DNA of 64,000 nt from Vitrella brassicaformis (taxonomy: Eukaryota; Sar; Vitrellaceae). Below the pieces are notes generated by a model. That model ran no database searches, was not told where the DNA came from, and was given only the letters and a program-made list of their open reading frames with translations. The DNA is taken from positions 1 to 64,000 of the forward strand of contig CDMY01000360.1 in NCBI GenBank assembly GCA_001179505.1, written 5' to 3'. The position numbers and the translations under genes were made by a program. This document shows, one piece after another, positions 38,033 through 50,341 of the stretch; the first letter of the stretch is position 1, and every line of letters begins with the position of its first letter.

Positions 38033-39346
38033 TCACGTGAAGTCCACCAGCTTGATCTCACTGGACACATCGCCCACAATGGCCCGGCCCCGGCCCTCGC
38101 CCGCCACAGCCACAATGCAGTTGCCCTTGTGGCCCATCTCGTGCTGCACCAGGGGATGACACCCACACTGCGAGGCGACCGAGCGTCTGCTGCTGGTGCT
38201 GGTGGCCAGGGACCGCTTGGCCTCCCACAGGGTGAGCTGGCGGTCGTTGCTGAGCGAGAAGAGGTGGGTGTGGGAGGCCGGGAGGAAGGTGACACACGAG
38301 AGAGGGGACAGGTGCGTGATCGAGCCACTGTGCGGCGAGGGCCACAGACGATCGCCTGCACACAACACACATAGATGGTGGATGGATGAGGTATTTCCTG
38401 CCTGACGAAGGCATTCACTACCCACCGGTGAAGCCATAGAGGACGATGTTGCCGTCACCGAGGGCGACGGCCATTTTGGACCCATCGTGAGAGCATGCGA
38501 GGTCCTCGACGAATGGCGGGTTGACCAGCTGTTTGGCGCCGGCAGAGGTCTCCAGCTCGGAGTGGACCTTGTTCATGTCCAGCCGCATGCGGCACTTGCC
38601 GCTGCTCGCGTCCCAACGACACACACGACAGTCGTACCTGAGCAGACAGAAAGAACCGAGGACAACACACACACGGTCAGTCGCAGACACAGACAGACAG
38701 ACAGACAGGTGGAGTGCATCCATCCACCAAGCGAGTGTCGGGAAGTGTGTGCGCTGGCTGTTCTGCAGCTCACCCACCCTCCTGTGACGAGGTCTCTTGC
38801 GCAGCCGGCCCGGAACACAGCAGAGCCACAAATGTTGCCGTGCTCGCCAGTCAGCTCCCTCTTCACAGCCCATCCACCGCCCGCCCCCTCCCCCTGGCCC
38901 TCTCCTTCCCACTCGCACACGAGCACACTGCCGCTCTCCAGCGGCACCGCCATCGTCCCTCCAGATGAATCGAACGCGAACCTGTCAATCTCACCAATGG
39001 CAGATGACGCGCCGTCGAAGCCCTCCACACCGCTGCTCACATTGAGCAAAACCCGGTCGCTGCGCCGCAGGTCAAACGCATACAAAGCCCCTCCTCTCGC
39101 CACATAGATCTGGTGTGGGTGGCCGGGGCGGAACCGCGCAGCGCCCATGGTGGAGCCGTCCTGGCTGTCGAATGTTGTGTCGTGTAGCCGCCTGCATGAT
39201 GTGTGTGTACGGACGTCCCACAGACGCGCGGTGTTGTCATCGGAGCAGCTGAGCACAAGATGGTCGGGCGGCTCGGAAGGGATGTCCAATGAAACCACGC
39301 TGTCACGATGGCCTCGCAACGCGCTGACGGATACAGATGCCGTCAT
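38033..39346 (-). CDS. WD40-repeat protein (WDR53-like)
   Basis: The ATG at 39344-39346 begins MTASVSVSALRGHRDSVVSL, and the first blade closes SCSDDNTARLWDVRTHTSC. Further blades are AARFRPGHPHQIYVARGGAL, DRFAFDSSGGTMAVPLESGS, then, after an intron, VTGG joined to YDCRVCRWDASSGKCRMRLD, VEDLACSHDGSKMAVALGDG and TFLPASHTHLFSLSNDRQLT. The last exon ends at TGA 38033-38035. About six to seven blades form a propeller scaffold. The arrangement (a DxxVRxWD blade, then a TGGYDCxVxxWD blade) resembles WDR53, a proposed CUL4-DDB1 receptor; the orthology is tentative. Confidence 0.75.
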
Positions 39347-39732
39347 TCTGCTGAGAGAGCGGTGTCACGGACTGCTGCAGCGGTTTCATGGAGCACTGAT
39401 TTGCGAGCTTAGATGTTCGGATCGTTCGCAGCATTCGGGCGTCAGGAGGGCAAAGGGTAAGTGCAGGGAAGGCACGGGCATCAGTTCTTGTGACGGCGGA
39501 CGATTGGATGAATGTTTTCAGATCTGATCTCGTGACAGAGAGGAGGGCAGCAGCAGCTGCTGAGGTACTCACGAATGAGGAGCCTCAGGGATGTCTGTGG
39601 AAAGATCCGCCGGCTGATTTGATCGAAGGTGAGATGCCAAGCGATGCGAACACGCCTCATTTCCATTGCTGTGTTTGTTTGCTCGGGTGTGTGTATGCAG
39701 CGTGCTGACTAACCCTATATATCAGGCCAGTG
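39347..39732. other. Divergent spacer upstream of the 39733 gene
   Basis: An upstream plus-strand ORF from an ATG at 39508 (MNVFRSDLVTERRAAAAAEV) does not join in frame to the next exon, so it is not annotated as coding. It may be 5' UTR or an upstream ORF. Confidence 0.45.
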
Positions 39733-39896
39733 ATGTCGAGGCCGTCGTCCCGCAAGGCGCGGCGAGAGCCGCTGTACCTCGACTTCATCGATGAGCGCAG
39801 CACTATCACGCTCACAACCGACGAGTTTCGCACCTTAGAACAGGTCAGCATTCATTGGTGTGGATGGATGGATGGACCACATCACATCACAACTAC

Positions 39897-39935
<39 letters not shown>

Positions 39936-40422
39936 TGTATGTGTGGTGTGGTTCTCCTCGACCAGACGCGTCGAAAGATCGCCGGTGTCCGGAGCATGCT
40001 GCTCGAGCAGATAGTGGATGTGTCCCTGTACGACACCGCCGACGGCAGGTACTGCTTCGTCGACTACCTCTCGCCCTCGGAGGCGACGAGCAACTCGAGG
40101 GTCATCAAGGTGGAGGTGAGCCTGCCGTCCTTTATCACGGGCTTCCCCATGCCGCCCGACGGCTGCGATCCGGCTGCATGGGACAATATCTATGTCTGCA
40201 TCCGAATCCACGAGGGAAAATACGGTCGGTGTTGGGTGGGTGGAGAAAGAGCACACGGGTCTGAGTGTGTGTGTGTATGTGTGTGTGTCAGATGTGTTTA
40301 TGTGGGTGTTGGAGGTGTATGGGATCAGCTACGACATGCTGCACGAGTGGCTGCGGTGCGGCCTGGAGCGGCTCGGGTATGACGCCTGGCCCAACCCACA
40401 CAAAGACACTTACGACACATGA
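39733..40422 (+). CDS. Conserved-looking protein of unknown function
   Basis: Three exons starting at the ATG at 39733: MSRPSSRKARREPLYLDFID with DEFRTLEQ, then, after an intron with a long (TG)n tract (about 39844-39965), TRRKIAGVRSMLLEQIVDVS, FVDYLSPSEATSNSRVIKVE and NIYVCIRIHEGKY, then DVFMWVLEVYGISYDMLHEW and the end at 40422. About 160 residues with an alpha/beta mix. The exons splice in phase and the composition is protein-like, but no family was recognised. Confidence 0.6.
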
Positions 40423-41499
40423 TGGAGGGATGGACGGATGGTAGCCGGCGGCATACATACCCAGACAGACAGACAGACAGGCAGGCGCCGATCTGTTCTT
40501 GTGAAGTGTGATGCTACGGGTTCTGCGCATGTTCACGCTACGAGCGTCTGTACCTGCCTGCCCGTCTGTGAGTCACTCCTTCCTTCCGTCTGTCGCGTGC
40601 CTGTCTGTCTGTCGCTCTTTCCACTGTAAATAAGGGTTGATTCGCAGACAGCGGGTGGAAGAGGAGGGATGGGGCGCATATGGATGGCCATCCGTGGACA
40701 TACCAGCGAGAGGGCGTGCTAGTGCTGTGGGTGGGATGATGGACCAACAACTGACTTAACTGTCATGACCTACCTGTACAGACCCGGGGGGCTGTGCGTA
40801 TTTATTTGTCACTTTGAGGGGAGAGAGAGTCGGATGGCATGGATGGGTGTGTGACAGGCTTGGACGCTGCCGCTGCTGCTGCATGGCATGGATCGCCTGT
40901 CGTTGCTCAGTTGGTTGATGGATATCATGATATGTATACGTCTGTCTGTCTGTCGTACTCTGACTGACTGACGGACTGACTGACTGACTGACCGGCACAA
41001 ATAAGTAATGCATTCACTCACCCACAGAGCGCGTCAAATTGACTGACACATAGTGTTATCTGACAGAGAGCTATAATAGTGACTGACGTAACCTTCTTGA
41101 ATGGTCTCGTGCTGTGCCCCTCCCCTCCCTCCCTCCCTCCCTCCCTCCCTCCCGCCCCTCCCTGTAGAGTACCATCCCGCGGTAGCTGTCTAGACTACTA
41201 CACGGACCCATCTGTAACTAACCAACTACCTGTGTCACTTCCTCTCCTCCAAATGCACACACACACCCCACACACCCACCTTGTCCAATGCATCAACACA
41301 CTGCACCCACACGCCCACCCAACCGTCCATCCATCCATAAAGAGCACAGCGGCACGGCACACACACGAACGAAAGACAGACAGACAGACAGACAAAGAGG
41401 CCACCATAGACACACAGAGAGAGAGAGAGAGATAATCGACACCAACACAATACAAAGAAAGCTGAAACCACCGATCTGATCAACGGATGTGTCGCTTCG
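40423..41499. other. Convergent spacer, no gene seen
   Basis: 3' regions of the 39733 gene and SHPRH. Simple repeats: (GACA)n near 40462-40482, (TGTC)n near 40940-40955, (GACT)n near 40962-40990, (CCCT)n near 41124-41160 and (GACA)n/(GA)n near 41377-41432. Confidence 0.6.
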
Positions 41500-44293
41500 T
41501 CAGCCGCCCATCATCATGAGCAGGTCGTCTCCATACTCACAGTCCGGCTCCCACAGGGCCGCGGAGCCCCCCGGCTGCAGAGGGGTGTCGCCCTCCTCCT
41601 CACTCTCCTCATCGCGACCAACCACGCGACGGCCATCCACCACCTGCATGCCCGTCGACGAGAACGGATTCGCTGCTGCTGCTGCTGGTGGCAATGGAGC
41701 AGAAGCTGCCGCAGCAGCAGCAGCAGCAGCAGCAGACGATGACGAAGAGGAGCATGGTTGCTCTTCTGGTGGTGGCATGAGTGGTCCGACGTCGTTGTGG
41801 CCGAAGAGCATCTCAAGGTCTTCGTAGGTGAACCACTGACAGACACCACAGATGAGCAGCAAGGGATGCTCCTTTATGCTGCTTCCCTCGTGGTGCAAAC
41901 ATACACACACACGCACCTGTTGCTTGAGATGTCTGGCGGGGTTCTGTGCCGCCTGCGATCCGGCGGCCCCCACGCCCTTCTTGGACACAGACATCCGCCG
42001 ACGCGTCATCGTCATGCCGCCATTGTTGTCTTCATCGCCCCCAGTCGGCTCGTCATTCCCCCCGGCAGCAGCAGCCGGGGTGCTGGTGAAGTCCTTGATG
42101 CGCCTTTCGATGGTGTCGGCGATGAAGTAGCGCCAGACGTGTGAGCGGCGCCTCTGGCCCATCCGGTAGATGCGGCCCACGGCCTGTGCCTCGTCGGCAG
42201 CACTCAGCTGCGGCTCCAGCAGCACCACGTGGTTGGCCACCGTGAGGGTCAGCCCACGACCGGCGTGCTGACAGACAGACAGACAGACAGACAGAGGGAC
42301 ATGGACAGGAGCGTGATGGTGTCTGTCTGGTGTGGTTTTTGGTGTGTACGTGCAGGTTGCAGACGAGCACGCGGATGTCAGGGTTGAGCAGGAAGGCCCT
42401 CAGCGACTCCTCCCTCTTGGCTCGAGTGCTGCCTGCACACACCACACCACACATATGCCCCTGCCATCCATCTCCGTCTCTCCCTCCCTCTCAGTTCTCA
42501 GTCAGTCGCTCGGTCCACTGACCCCCGTATCTGACGAATGGGAGGCTGTTCTTCCGCAGCGCAAAGCACAGGATGTCGAGCACCTCATTCCACGACGAAA
42601 ACACCACCACCTTGCCCTCCTCCATCTCTCCGGCCTCAACCTCACCCTCCCTCTCCCTCTCCTTGCCCATATCGACAAGTGTCTTGACGCGCCGCAGGAC
42701 GCCCTCGATCTTGGTGCCCCACGAGCCGTCGATCGACACGCGGCTGTCTGCTGCATCTTTGCCGTTGTCGTCGGGTGAGGGCGCGTTCATGGTGATGAAG
42801 GCGATCTGCGAGCGGGCCGCCTCGTGCCGGCACACAGGGCACTTGATGGACACACGACGCTCGCGATTCAACAGCTCTGACCACACAAACACAGACACAC
42901 ACAGGGGGAGGCATCTTGATCTGTCTGTTTGTTGGCCGTGTGTGTGTTGTGTCCTTCCTTACCAGTGGTGCACTTGACGCAGAGTCCGTGTCCGCAGGGG
43001 AAGAGCGCCTGTGCGGCCTCGCACGCCGCCATGATGAGCGCCTCCTGGCACACCGGACACCGGTCGTCCTCCTCACCCTCACCACCACCACCGGCACCAC
43101 CACCCACATGAGCGTCTCGCTCGACAGGTGAGGGGCTCGGGGACGGCTCTGCCATGTTGATGTCGGCGTCGACGCGAGATGACGACGATGCATTTGGGCT
43201 GGGGGCGGGGTGGTGTGGGTGTGGGTGTTGGTGGTTGTGTCTGTTGTGGTGCGAGGCCTGCCGCCGCTGCAGGTGGCGGAGGAACTTGTGCTGCGCCTTG
43301 AGGCGGGCCATGGTGCTCTTGGCCTCGGCGCGCTCGCTCTGATGACGCAGACCAACATGCACCACACGACACACACGGAGGGATGGACATGTGTCATTGC
43401 TTGGGCTATGGTGGGGTGTGTGCGTGTGTTCGTGTGTGTCCTCCCTACCAGCAGCTGCATTTCCACGTAAGGCACTCTGACAGGCTCCAGGTTCCACAGG
43501 GCCTCACGACGGGCGGCCGCAGTCTGGGGGCCACTGAACCAACACAGGGAGACAGACAGACAGGCAGACAGACAGAGAGGAACACACAGGCACACGTGTG
43601 TTGGTCGGCCTTCTTTGTGTGTTCTGGGGATCCATCCCTACCCGAGCTCCTTCTCCTGCCGGATCTGCTCAGGCGTCTTGAGCCGAAACCTGCACACACA
43701 GATGGATGGATGGATGGATGGACACACATGCGGTGGAGGCAGGTGTGTGTGTGTGTGTGTGTGTAGGTGCGCACCTGAGGCAGCACATGTTGATTTCGTC
43801 GTAGCTCGACAGCATGTCGCGCGAGGCGTTCCAGAACCGACGGCTGACCAGCAACTCCTGCGCAGCACCAAATGCAATGGCAGGTGGTCCAACACTTGTG
43901 CGTGTCTGTAGGTGTGATGGACGTGCCTTCTTGATGAGCTGCAGCTCCTGCAGGTGGCCGTCGGCGACCCTCTCTAAGTCACGGTCGTAGTGACGCAGCT
44001 CCCTGACAGGCACAGGCAGACACACAGATAGATGTGCCAACACACCACACAGTCCGTCCGCCGTGTTGTGTGTGTGTGTGTGTGTGTTGTCCTATTATCC
44101 AGGTAGGTAGGTAGGTACCTCTTGAGCAGGTTGAGTATTTGTATGGTGATGGAGTCGCCGTAGGCATGGACGTCCCCCTGGAGGGCCTCGCCCACCATCC
44201 GCTTCTCCTCAAAGATCGAGATGCCCTTGTTGATCACCGAATACAACTCGCGCTCCAACCTGCACACACACACACACACACACATGTGGCGTC

Positions 44294-44332
<39 letters not shown>

Positions 44333-47300
44333 TGTGACCTGTCGAAGATGGGGTTGGCTTTGCAGTGGTCGCACTCCGGCCCCTCCCGCTCGATGCGGCA
44401 CTTGGAGCAGTTGGCACTCCTCTCTATCACAAGGCTAGAGGGCTTCCCGGGAACATCCAAACGAGTCACCGCCTGCAGCACACACACACACACAGAGAGA
44501 GAGATGGGAGGATGGCTTGGTGAGGTGGGGTGTGTGTGTGTGTGTGTGTGTGGTGGGCGTGCCTTGATGACGTTGTCTCTGCATTCGTAGAGAGTGTTGA
44601 CGTCGCTGGTGAGGGAGTAGAAGACCTTCTTAAGGGTGCCGTACTTCTGGCTGCGCATCTGCAGCCCCGCTACCGTGTTGGCGCCCATACCGCTCGACCC
44701 GCCCTCGTGCATCAGCACGTCGTGCACCCTGCACACACCACACACACACACACACAACACATGCATGCCTTTCTCTGTGTGTGAGTGTGGGTGACTGACT
44801 TGGACAGCAGCGTGTCCTGTGCACTCGTGCCAGGGTTAAGGAAGATGTCGAAGGCGCCCCACCAGGTGTCCATTTTCTTGTCCCGCCGGCCCTGCTTCGA
44901 CTCGTCGATCCTCTTGCGATACTCCTCGAACTCCCGGCGCGTCGTGTCCAGCTTGTGCCGACTCTGGGGCGGGCACACACACAGATGCACACACACACAA
45001 AGGGATGTATCGGTTGTACGATCGGCGGGGACCTCGTGAGGCGGTGGGTGGGTGGGTGATATAACCTTGGCGAGGTACTGTTCTTTGAGGGCGTTGGCTT
45101 TGTCCTGGTGTGTGTGGTCCTGCAGGGTGTGGCCGATGTCGCCGATGTGGCGGTGGCCACTCGCGGCCTTGCCCGGCAGTATCTCGTGCAACACCTGAAG
45201 ATCCAACGACACACACACCACACACAAACACACACACACACACACACAGAGACAGAGAGAGAGAGGGGTGCAGGTGTGTGTGTGTGACACGTGTGTGTGT
45301 GCACCGATCGCATCACTGCCCTCCCCCTTGTGTGTGTGCAGCGAGTGGAGGAATCGTGTGGCGTGCCGTGTGGTGTGCGCAGCAGGGCTGGATGCCGCAA
45401 GCGTAGCATGTGTAAGGCTGCTACCGACACCTTTATTATTGCTGCGGTGGGGTCGGCCATCTCTCTCTCTCTCTGTCTGTGTGTGTGTGTGTGTGTGTCG
45501 TGCGATGCAGTGCCTCCCACCTCGTGTAGGTTTTCCAGTGTGTGGATGCGCTGCAGCGCGTCAACACGGAAGCAGGACCTGTCCTCAGTCGCTGCCGTCT
45601 CCAACACATGCCTGCATCAATCACCACAAGATGACACAACACAACACATGTGGGGGTGGTCGGTCGGCGGGCGGGTGCGGTGCTTCATAGCTTTCAATCT
45701 CTCTCTGTGTGTGTGTGTGGGTGACCTACCGGTAGTGTTCGATGGCGTCTTTGAGTTTGTCCTGGAGCAGTGCGATGCCGCCCAGCCCGTTGGTGTTGGC
45801 CGTGTAGACCCGTAGCTGCTCCTCTACCTCCACCTGCACCACAGACAGACAACACACACACATCCCCATCACACCTTCCCTCCCTCCCCCTCTCTCCCCC
45901 ACCACAACACTCCTACCTTTGACTTCTGGATCAGTTTGTCGAGCACGTCATCCATCGACATGAACTGACCCGCCGTCCCCGTAGCGCCGTCCCCATCGTC
46001 CATACCACCACCACCAGCACCGGACCCCCGTCGCTTTCGCTTGCTGCCTCGCCGGCCGCCCCTGCCTCTGCCTGTGCCCCTGGTCATGTTGCGCAGCCCC
46101 AGTGCGCCGATCTGTGGGTGGCAGCACGCCTGACGCAGCGCCAGGATGTAGCTGCGAAGCTGATCCGTCTTCCTGAGATAGACCAGAGAGAGAGAGAGAG
46201 AGAGAGACAAGGTGCGGAGGATGGATGGGTGTGGTGTGCGGGGGTAGGGGAGGGGGTGCTCTACTCACTTGTCGATGGGCAGCTGTTCGGTCTCGATGAG
46301 CGCCGCAGCCGCCTTGCGCCGCTTGTCGAACACCTCGCGCACCTTCTCGAGGACCTTCTCGTGCTGCCGCTGGTAGAAGAACCGCTCCACCGGCGAGAAC
46401 TGCAGGAACACGTCGTGCCGCTCCAAAGGCGGCAGGTCCAGCTCTCCGGCCACGTCGGCCTGCTGCGTCCGCCAGAAAAGGGGCTGCATCAGCGTCAGCA
46501 CTCGGTCCAGCACCACACCCACCACACCCCACCGCGCGTCGCTGGCATGCACAAAGCCGTCGCTCTCATCCGGCGCGGCCGTCAGAGGCACGGAAGCGGT
46601 GGCATTCTCCCCTTTGATCAATGGCAGCGAGGGCATCGTCTCGAGGGCGGCGAGCTCGTCTTCCTCCCTCTCCCTCCTGTCACGCTCGCGCATCTCCTTC
46701 TGCCGCCTCGCCTCCTTGTGGCGCCGCAACGTGGCGAGCCAGTCCTCACCCTCACTGATGGGTGCATATGGCTGCGAGTTGTCGTACACACGGCAGGGGG
46801 AGGGAGAGGGAGAAGGGGAGGGAGGGTCGAGCATGTCGTCGTCTTGTGGCTGGGACGGAGGTGCTGGCTGCTGGGTGTTGGCTGGTGTGCGTGTGGGTGT
46901 GGGAGTGGGGAGGGAGGGGGGCACGGGCAGCACCGGGGTGAACCGCTGCGGCAGCTCCGACTTCAGCGGCTCCACAAACCGACTGAACATGCGAGCCCCT
47001 TCCCCGAGGAAAGGCATGGTTGGCCTCTGCAGAGCCATGAGCAAGCCGGGTATGTCAGCCGACAGGTGGTTGACGATCGGCGTGCCGGTGACGCACCACC
47101 GGAGGTGCGACGACAGCTTGGAGCACATTTCCGCCGCGCGAGTGTGGCCCTCCACCATCTGTGCCTCGTCCAAGACCACTCGGTACCACTCCACCTGCAA
47201 CAGTGGCGTCGGGATGGAACGATGCCGCTTCGCATACCTATATATGAGACACACACACCGACAGACATCCAATCCACTGCTGATGATCTGTGTGGTGGTT

Positions 47301-49933
47301 GGCCAGCCTAAGCGACCGACCGACCGACCGACCTCATCTGCCTCTTGGGTGGCGGCTGGTAGTGGATGTCGTCCCGGAGCGTCTCGTAAGAGCACAGCAC
47401 GACGTCATAGTCGCACAGCTGCTCAGGCCGGGTCACCACACAGTGCAGGTCGTCGTCATGCCAGTCGCCAGAAGCCATCATCAAGGTGGTAGTGGCGTCA
47501 CCGTGGGTGTCCGGCTGCCGGCGCCTCCGCACGCTGCTGCGACGCCTCTTGGACCGGCGGCGGCGCCGGCCGCCGACATCGCTGACATCGCCATCCTCAT
47601 CGGCATCATCGGAGTCGCTCTCTTTTGCCAACTTCAGCAGCCGCTGCTCCTTGCGAAGCTGATGGATGGATGGATCAAGGCACCACAACACATAGACAGA
47701 AAGTGAGAACGGTTTCGCTCTCTTCTCCCTGTCTGGTGCGGCTACGGTACCCGTTTCTTGAGGCGGTCTCCGACGTTGTGCACGCTCGTGTAGACGAGGG
47801 CCTTGATGGCGCCGGGCTCGGTGTGTTTGCGGATCTCTCTCATCCACTGGGTACTGATGGACGCGGGGGTGACGATGAGGGTGGCCCGGACGGGGAGCGG
47901 CGGGGAGGTCTCAGCCGTGCACGCCGCACACACGTATTCTTGCTCCGTGTCGCCCTTGCTGGGGGAGGGGTCAAAGCCCACACAGAGACAGTGGAACCAC
48001 GCCTCGCACCTGCAGCACACACCACGCAGAGCACAGGTGGATGGATGGATGGATGGATGCGGCGAAGTGTGTCTGGCGGCGCTGCGTACCTGTCACACTG
48101 GACCCACTGCCCCTCATATGCCTCCGAGTCCTCGCCGCAGGGACAGCCAAAGCCCCAGTCGTCATCCTCGACCTCGCTGTCCCACAGGGGCGGCACATTG
48201 GCGGGCGTCACATCCACATCCACACTGCCACTGGCGGAGTCAGACGCCTCCACCTTCTCCCGAAATCGCCGCATCATGGCCTCAAACTGCTCCGTCCGGT
48301 AGTCGTCCTCATCGCCGTCGTCATTGGCATGCCTCTCCTCTGCGGCCCTGCTCCGTGTCTGCACCCGCCCGCCAGCCGTTGCCTCACCGGCGCCACCAGG
48401 CTTCACACGCTGTAGCCGTAGCTGCGCTTGCTCGGCTGACCGCCGCCCCGCGCCGCCCGCAGGGTGGTTGTCGCCATTGCCGTCCCCCCCGCTGCCCCTC
48501 GGCACCCCCGACCCATCCACCGCCACATCGTGCCTGAAGCGCTTCACGTGCGCATCCCTGCCGCCACCGTGCCCCACCCGATGCGGAGACTCACTGCCCC
48601 GCCTCTCGGCACGCCCTTGCTGCTCTGCCAGGGGTGGTGCCGTGGCTGGCGATGGCTTGGGGTTGGCGAGGATGAGGGCAATGACCTCGGCGGTCTTGCC
48701 CAAGCCCATCTCGTCGGCAAGGATGCCCCCCCTCACCGCATAAGTGACCGCCGGCGGTGCGCTGCGCCGCACCGCGCCATTGACCATATGCACATACAGC
48801 GGCCGACTGGACAGCGCCCCTCGCACCAGCACCCAGTAGGGGTCGGGCACTCCGATGGTCTGCTCGGCGCCGTGTGTCTCGCGGAAGACCATCCACTGCA
48901 CCGCCCGCTGCTGGTACGGCCGCAGCTGACACGTGAGGCCCGTGGGGGCCACAAAGGGCTGCACCGCCGCAGCGTGCCCCTGCGATGAGGCCTCGGCGGC
49001 GGTCATTGGCGACGGCGAAGGGGATGGCACTGGGGGAGCGGGGGGAAGCGGGAGGGACCTCAGTGCGTTGTACAAGTATGAAGCGTCGAGGTGAAAGACG
49101 GGCTCGTTCTTAGCGATGGCCGGTGCGCTGAGGACGGGGGCGAAGATGTCCTGAAAGAACTCGAGCAGCTTGGAGCCGCCGGGAGGGGTGGGCGGAACGC
49201 CGGTCGGGACCTCAGAGTCCTCCAAGACGGCGAAGCAGTTGCGCGTGAGCCCGACAGCCACCGTGATGATGGCGTCGCCTCCTTTCCGCGCCTTCTTGGC
49301 TCCCTCACCAGCCGCCCCATCCCCTGTCTGCTCCTCATGCGTGTCGTCGGCCAGAGGCTCGTCTTCCATGGCGACCCTGGCCTCCTCCACTCTCCCCCTG
49401 ATGGCCAGCGCACCCTTCGTCTGCAGATACTGCAGCAGCCGCACACGCGCAATGGTGGCCGAGGGCGTGAGCGAGTGCGCCTGCACGTCGCGATGGGCCA
49501 CGGGATTGCCCTCTTGGTCGTAGAGGGTGAACGAGGCATAGCCCTTCTTCTCCTTGGTGCGCTCGACTCTGACGTTGTAGACGGGCTGGTCAAGCTCCCT
49601 GCTGCCCTCGTCGCGCAGGAAGGAGACCCGCGGCCACTCGAAGAGAGGGAATGATATGTCGAGCCACACCTTGACAGCAGCGGTCGGCCGCTTGAGCCGG
49701 TGCCGGGTCTTGGGCGGGGAGGCCGGCAGGGCATACTGCTGATTCGGGTCGCTGGACCGAATGAACTTGAGGCTGACCGGCAGTTTAGTGAGGGCGCCGC
49801 CGCCCCGCTCCGACGAGGCCTGGCTGGCCGACACCGTCTCGATGTTGATGTCCACATCGTCGAGCGTCCACCCGGACCTCTCGGATCTGTCGGCGGGGTC
49901 CACGCGCTTCGGCACCGCCTTCTGCCGACCCAT
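41500..49933 (-). CDS. SHPRH: SHPRH-type SNF2 ATPase / RING E3 ubiquitin ligase
   Basis: The ATG at 49931-49933 begins MGRQKAVPKRVDPADRSERS. Domains in order: SNF2 ATPase start with RPYQQRAVQWMVFRE and ILADEMGLGKTAEVI (Walker A near residue 408), an inserted PHD finger (CPCGEDSEAYEGQWVQCDR joined to CEAWFHCLCVG), IVTPASISTQWMREI, the DEAQ box VVLDEAQMVEG and CVTGTPIVNHL. A long helical stretch includes a Cys4 site (NCSKCRIEREGPECDHC). The RING finger is CPVCQEALIMA, FPCGHGLCVKCTT and SIKCPVCRHEA. The helicase C lobe is KVVVFSSWNEVLDILC, GRGLTLTVANHVVLLEPQ and AVGRIYRMGQRR. Around 20 exons. The PHD-split ATPase followed by RING is diagnostic of SHPRH/IRC20, which acts in replication-stress PCNA polyubiquitination. 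Confidence 0.9.
44260..44338 (-). other. SHPRH intron with complementary (CA)n and (TG)n ends
   Basis: Read on the coding strand, the intron starts gtcacacacacacacaca, passes through a (GA)n run and ends in tgtgtgtgtgtgtgcag. The two ends are complementary over roughly 18-20 bases, so the pre-mRNA could pair and bring both splice sites together. Confidence 0.7.
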
Positions 49934-50341
49934 GAGTCAGTCAGCTCGATGGAGAGGCAGACTCAGGCAGTAACAATCAATAACTACTTCTATCAAAGAT
50001 CAGGTCGCCAATGGGACAGCCCATGACGCCGCATGTCTAATCACTCCCGCACGTCAAGTTCGAAGGCATTCCTACTGGGTTTGGGGTGTACTAGGGTGCA
50101 GGATTCTGCGAGCTTAGACGCGTTCAAAGGGGTTGCTTGTTTATCAGCGCGTGTTGATGATCTTCTGGGTCGTTCTTGCAGGTACAGCTGCATCGCTTTC
50201 CCCGGCGGACTCATCAACTCTGTCCGGAAAGGCTGTATCCTTCTGTCCACCCTGGTCGCCGCCTGGAACGCTCTCGTCGGCAGCGAAACCTTACAGATCC
50301 GTGCATGGAAAGGCCGGCATGGCAAGACGAGACGGCAGGCA
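49934..50341. promoter_or_regulatory. Divergent spacer between SHPRH and the SLX1-like copy
   Basis: 408 bp with no coding signal beyond a short open frame continuing into the SLX1-like copy. It differs from the DNA upstream of the full SLX1 gene, so the copy's upstream sequence was not duplicated with it, or has been replaced. Confidence 0.4.

Noticed and set aside
39490-39708. Plus-strand ORF (MNVFRSDLVTERR...) as the first exon of the 39733 gene
   Set aside because: The GT donor and AG acceptor would bring a stop codon into frame.
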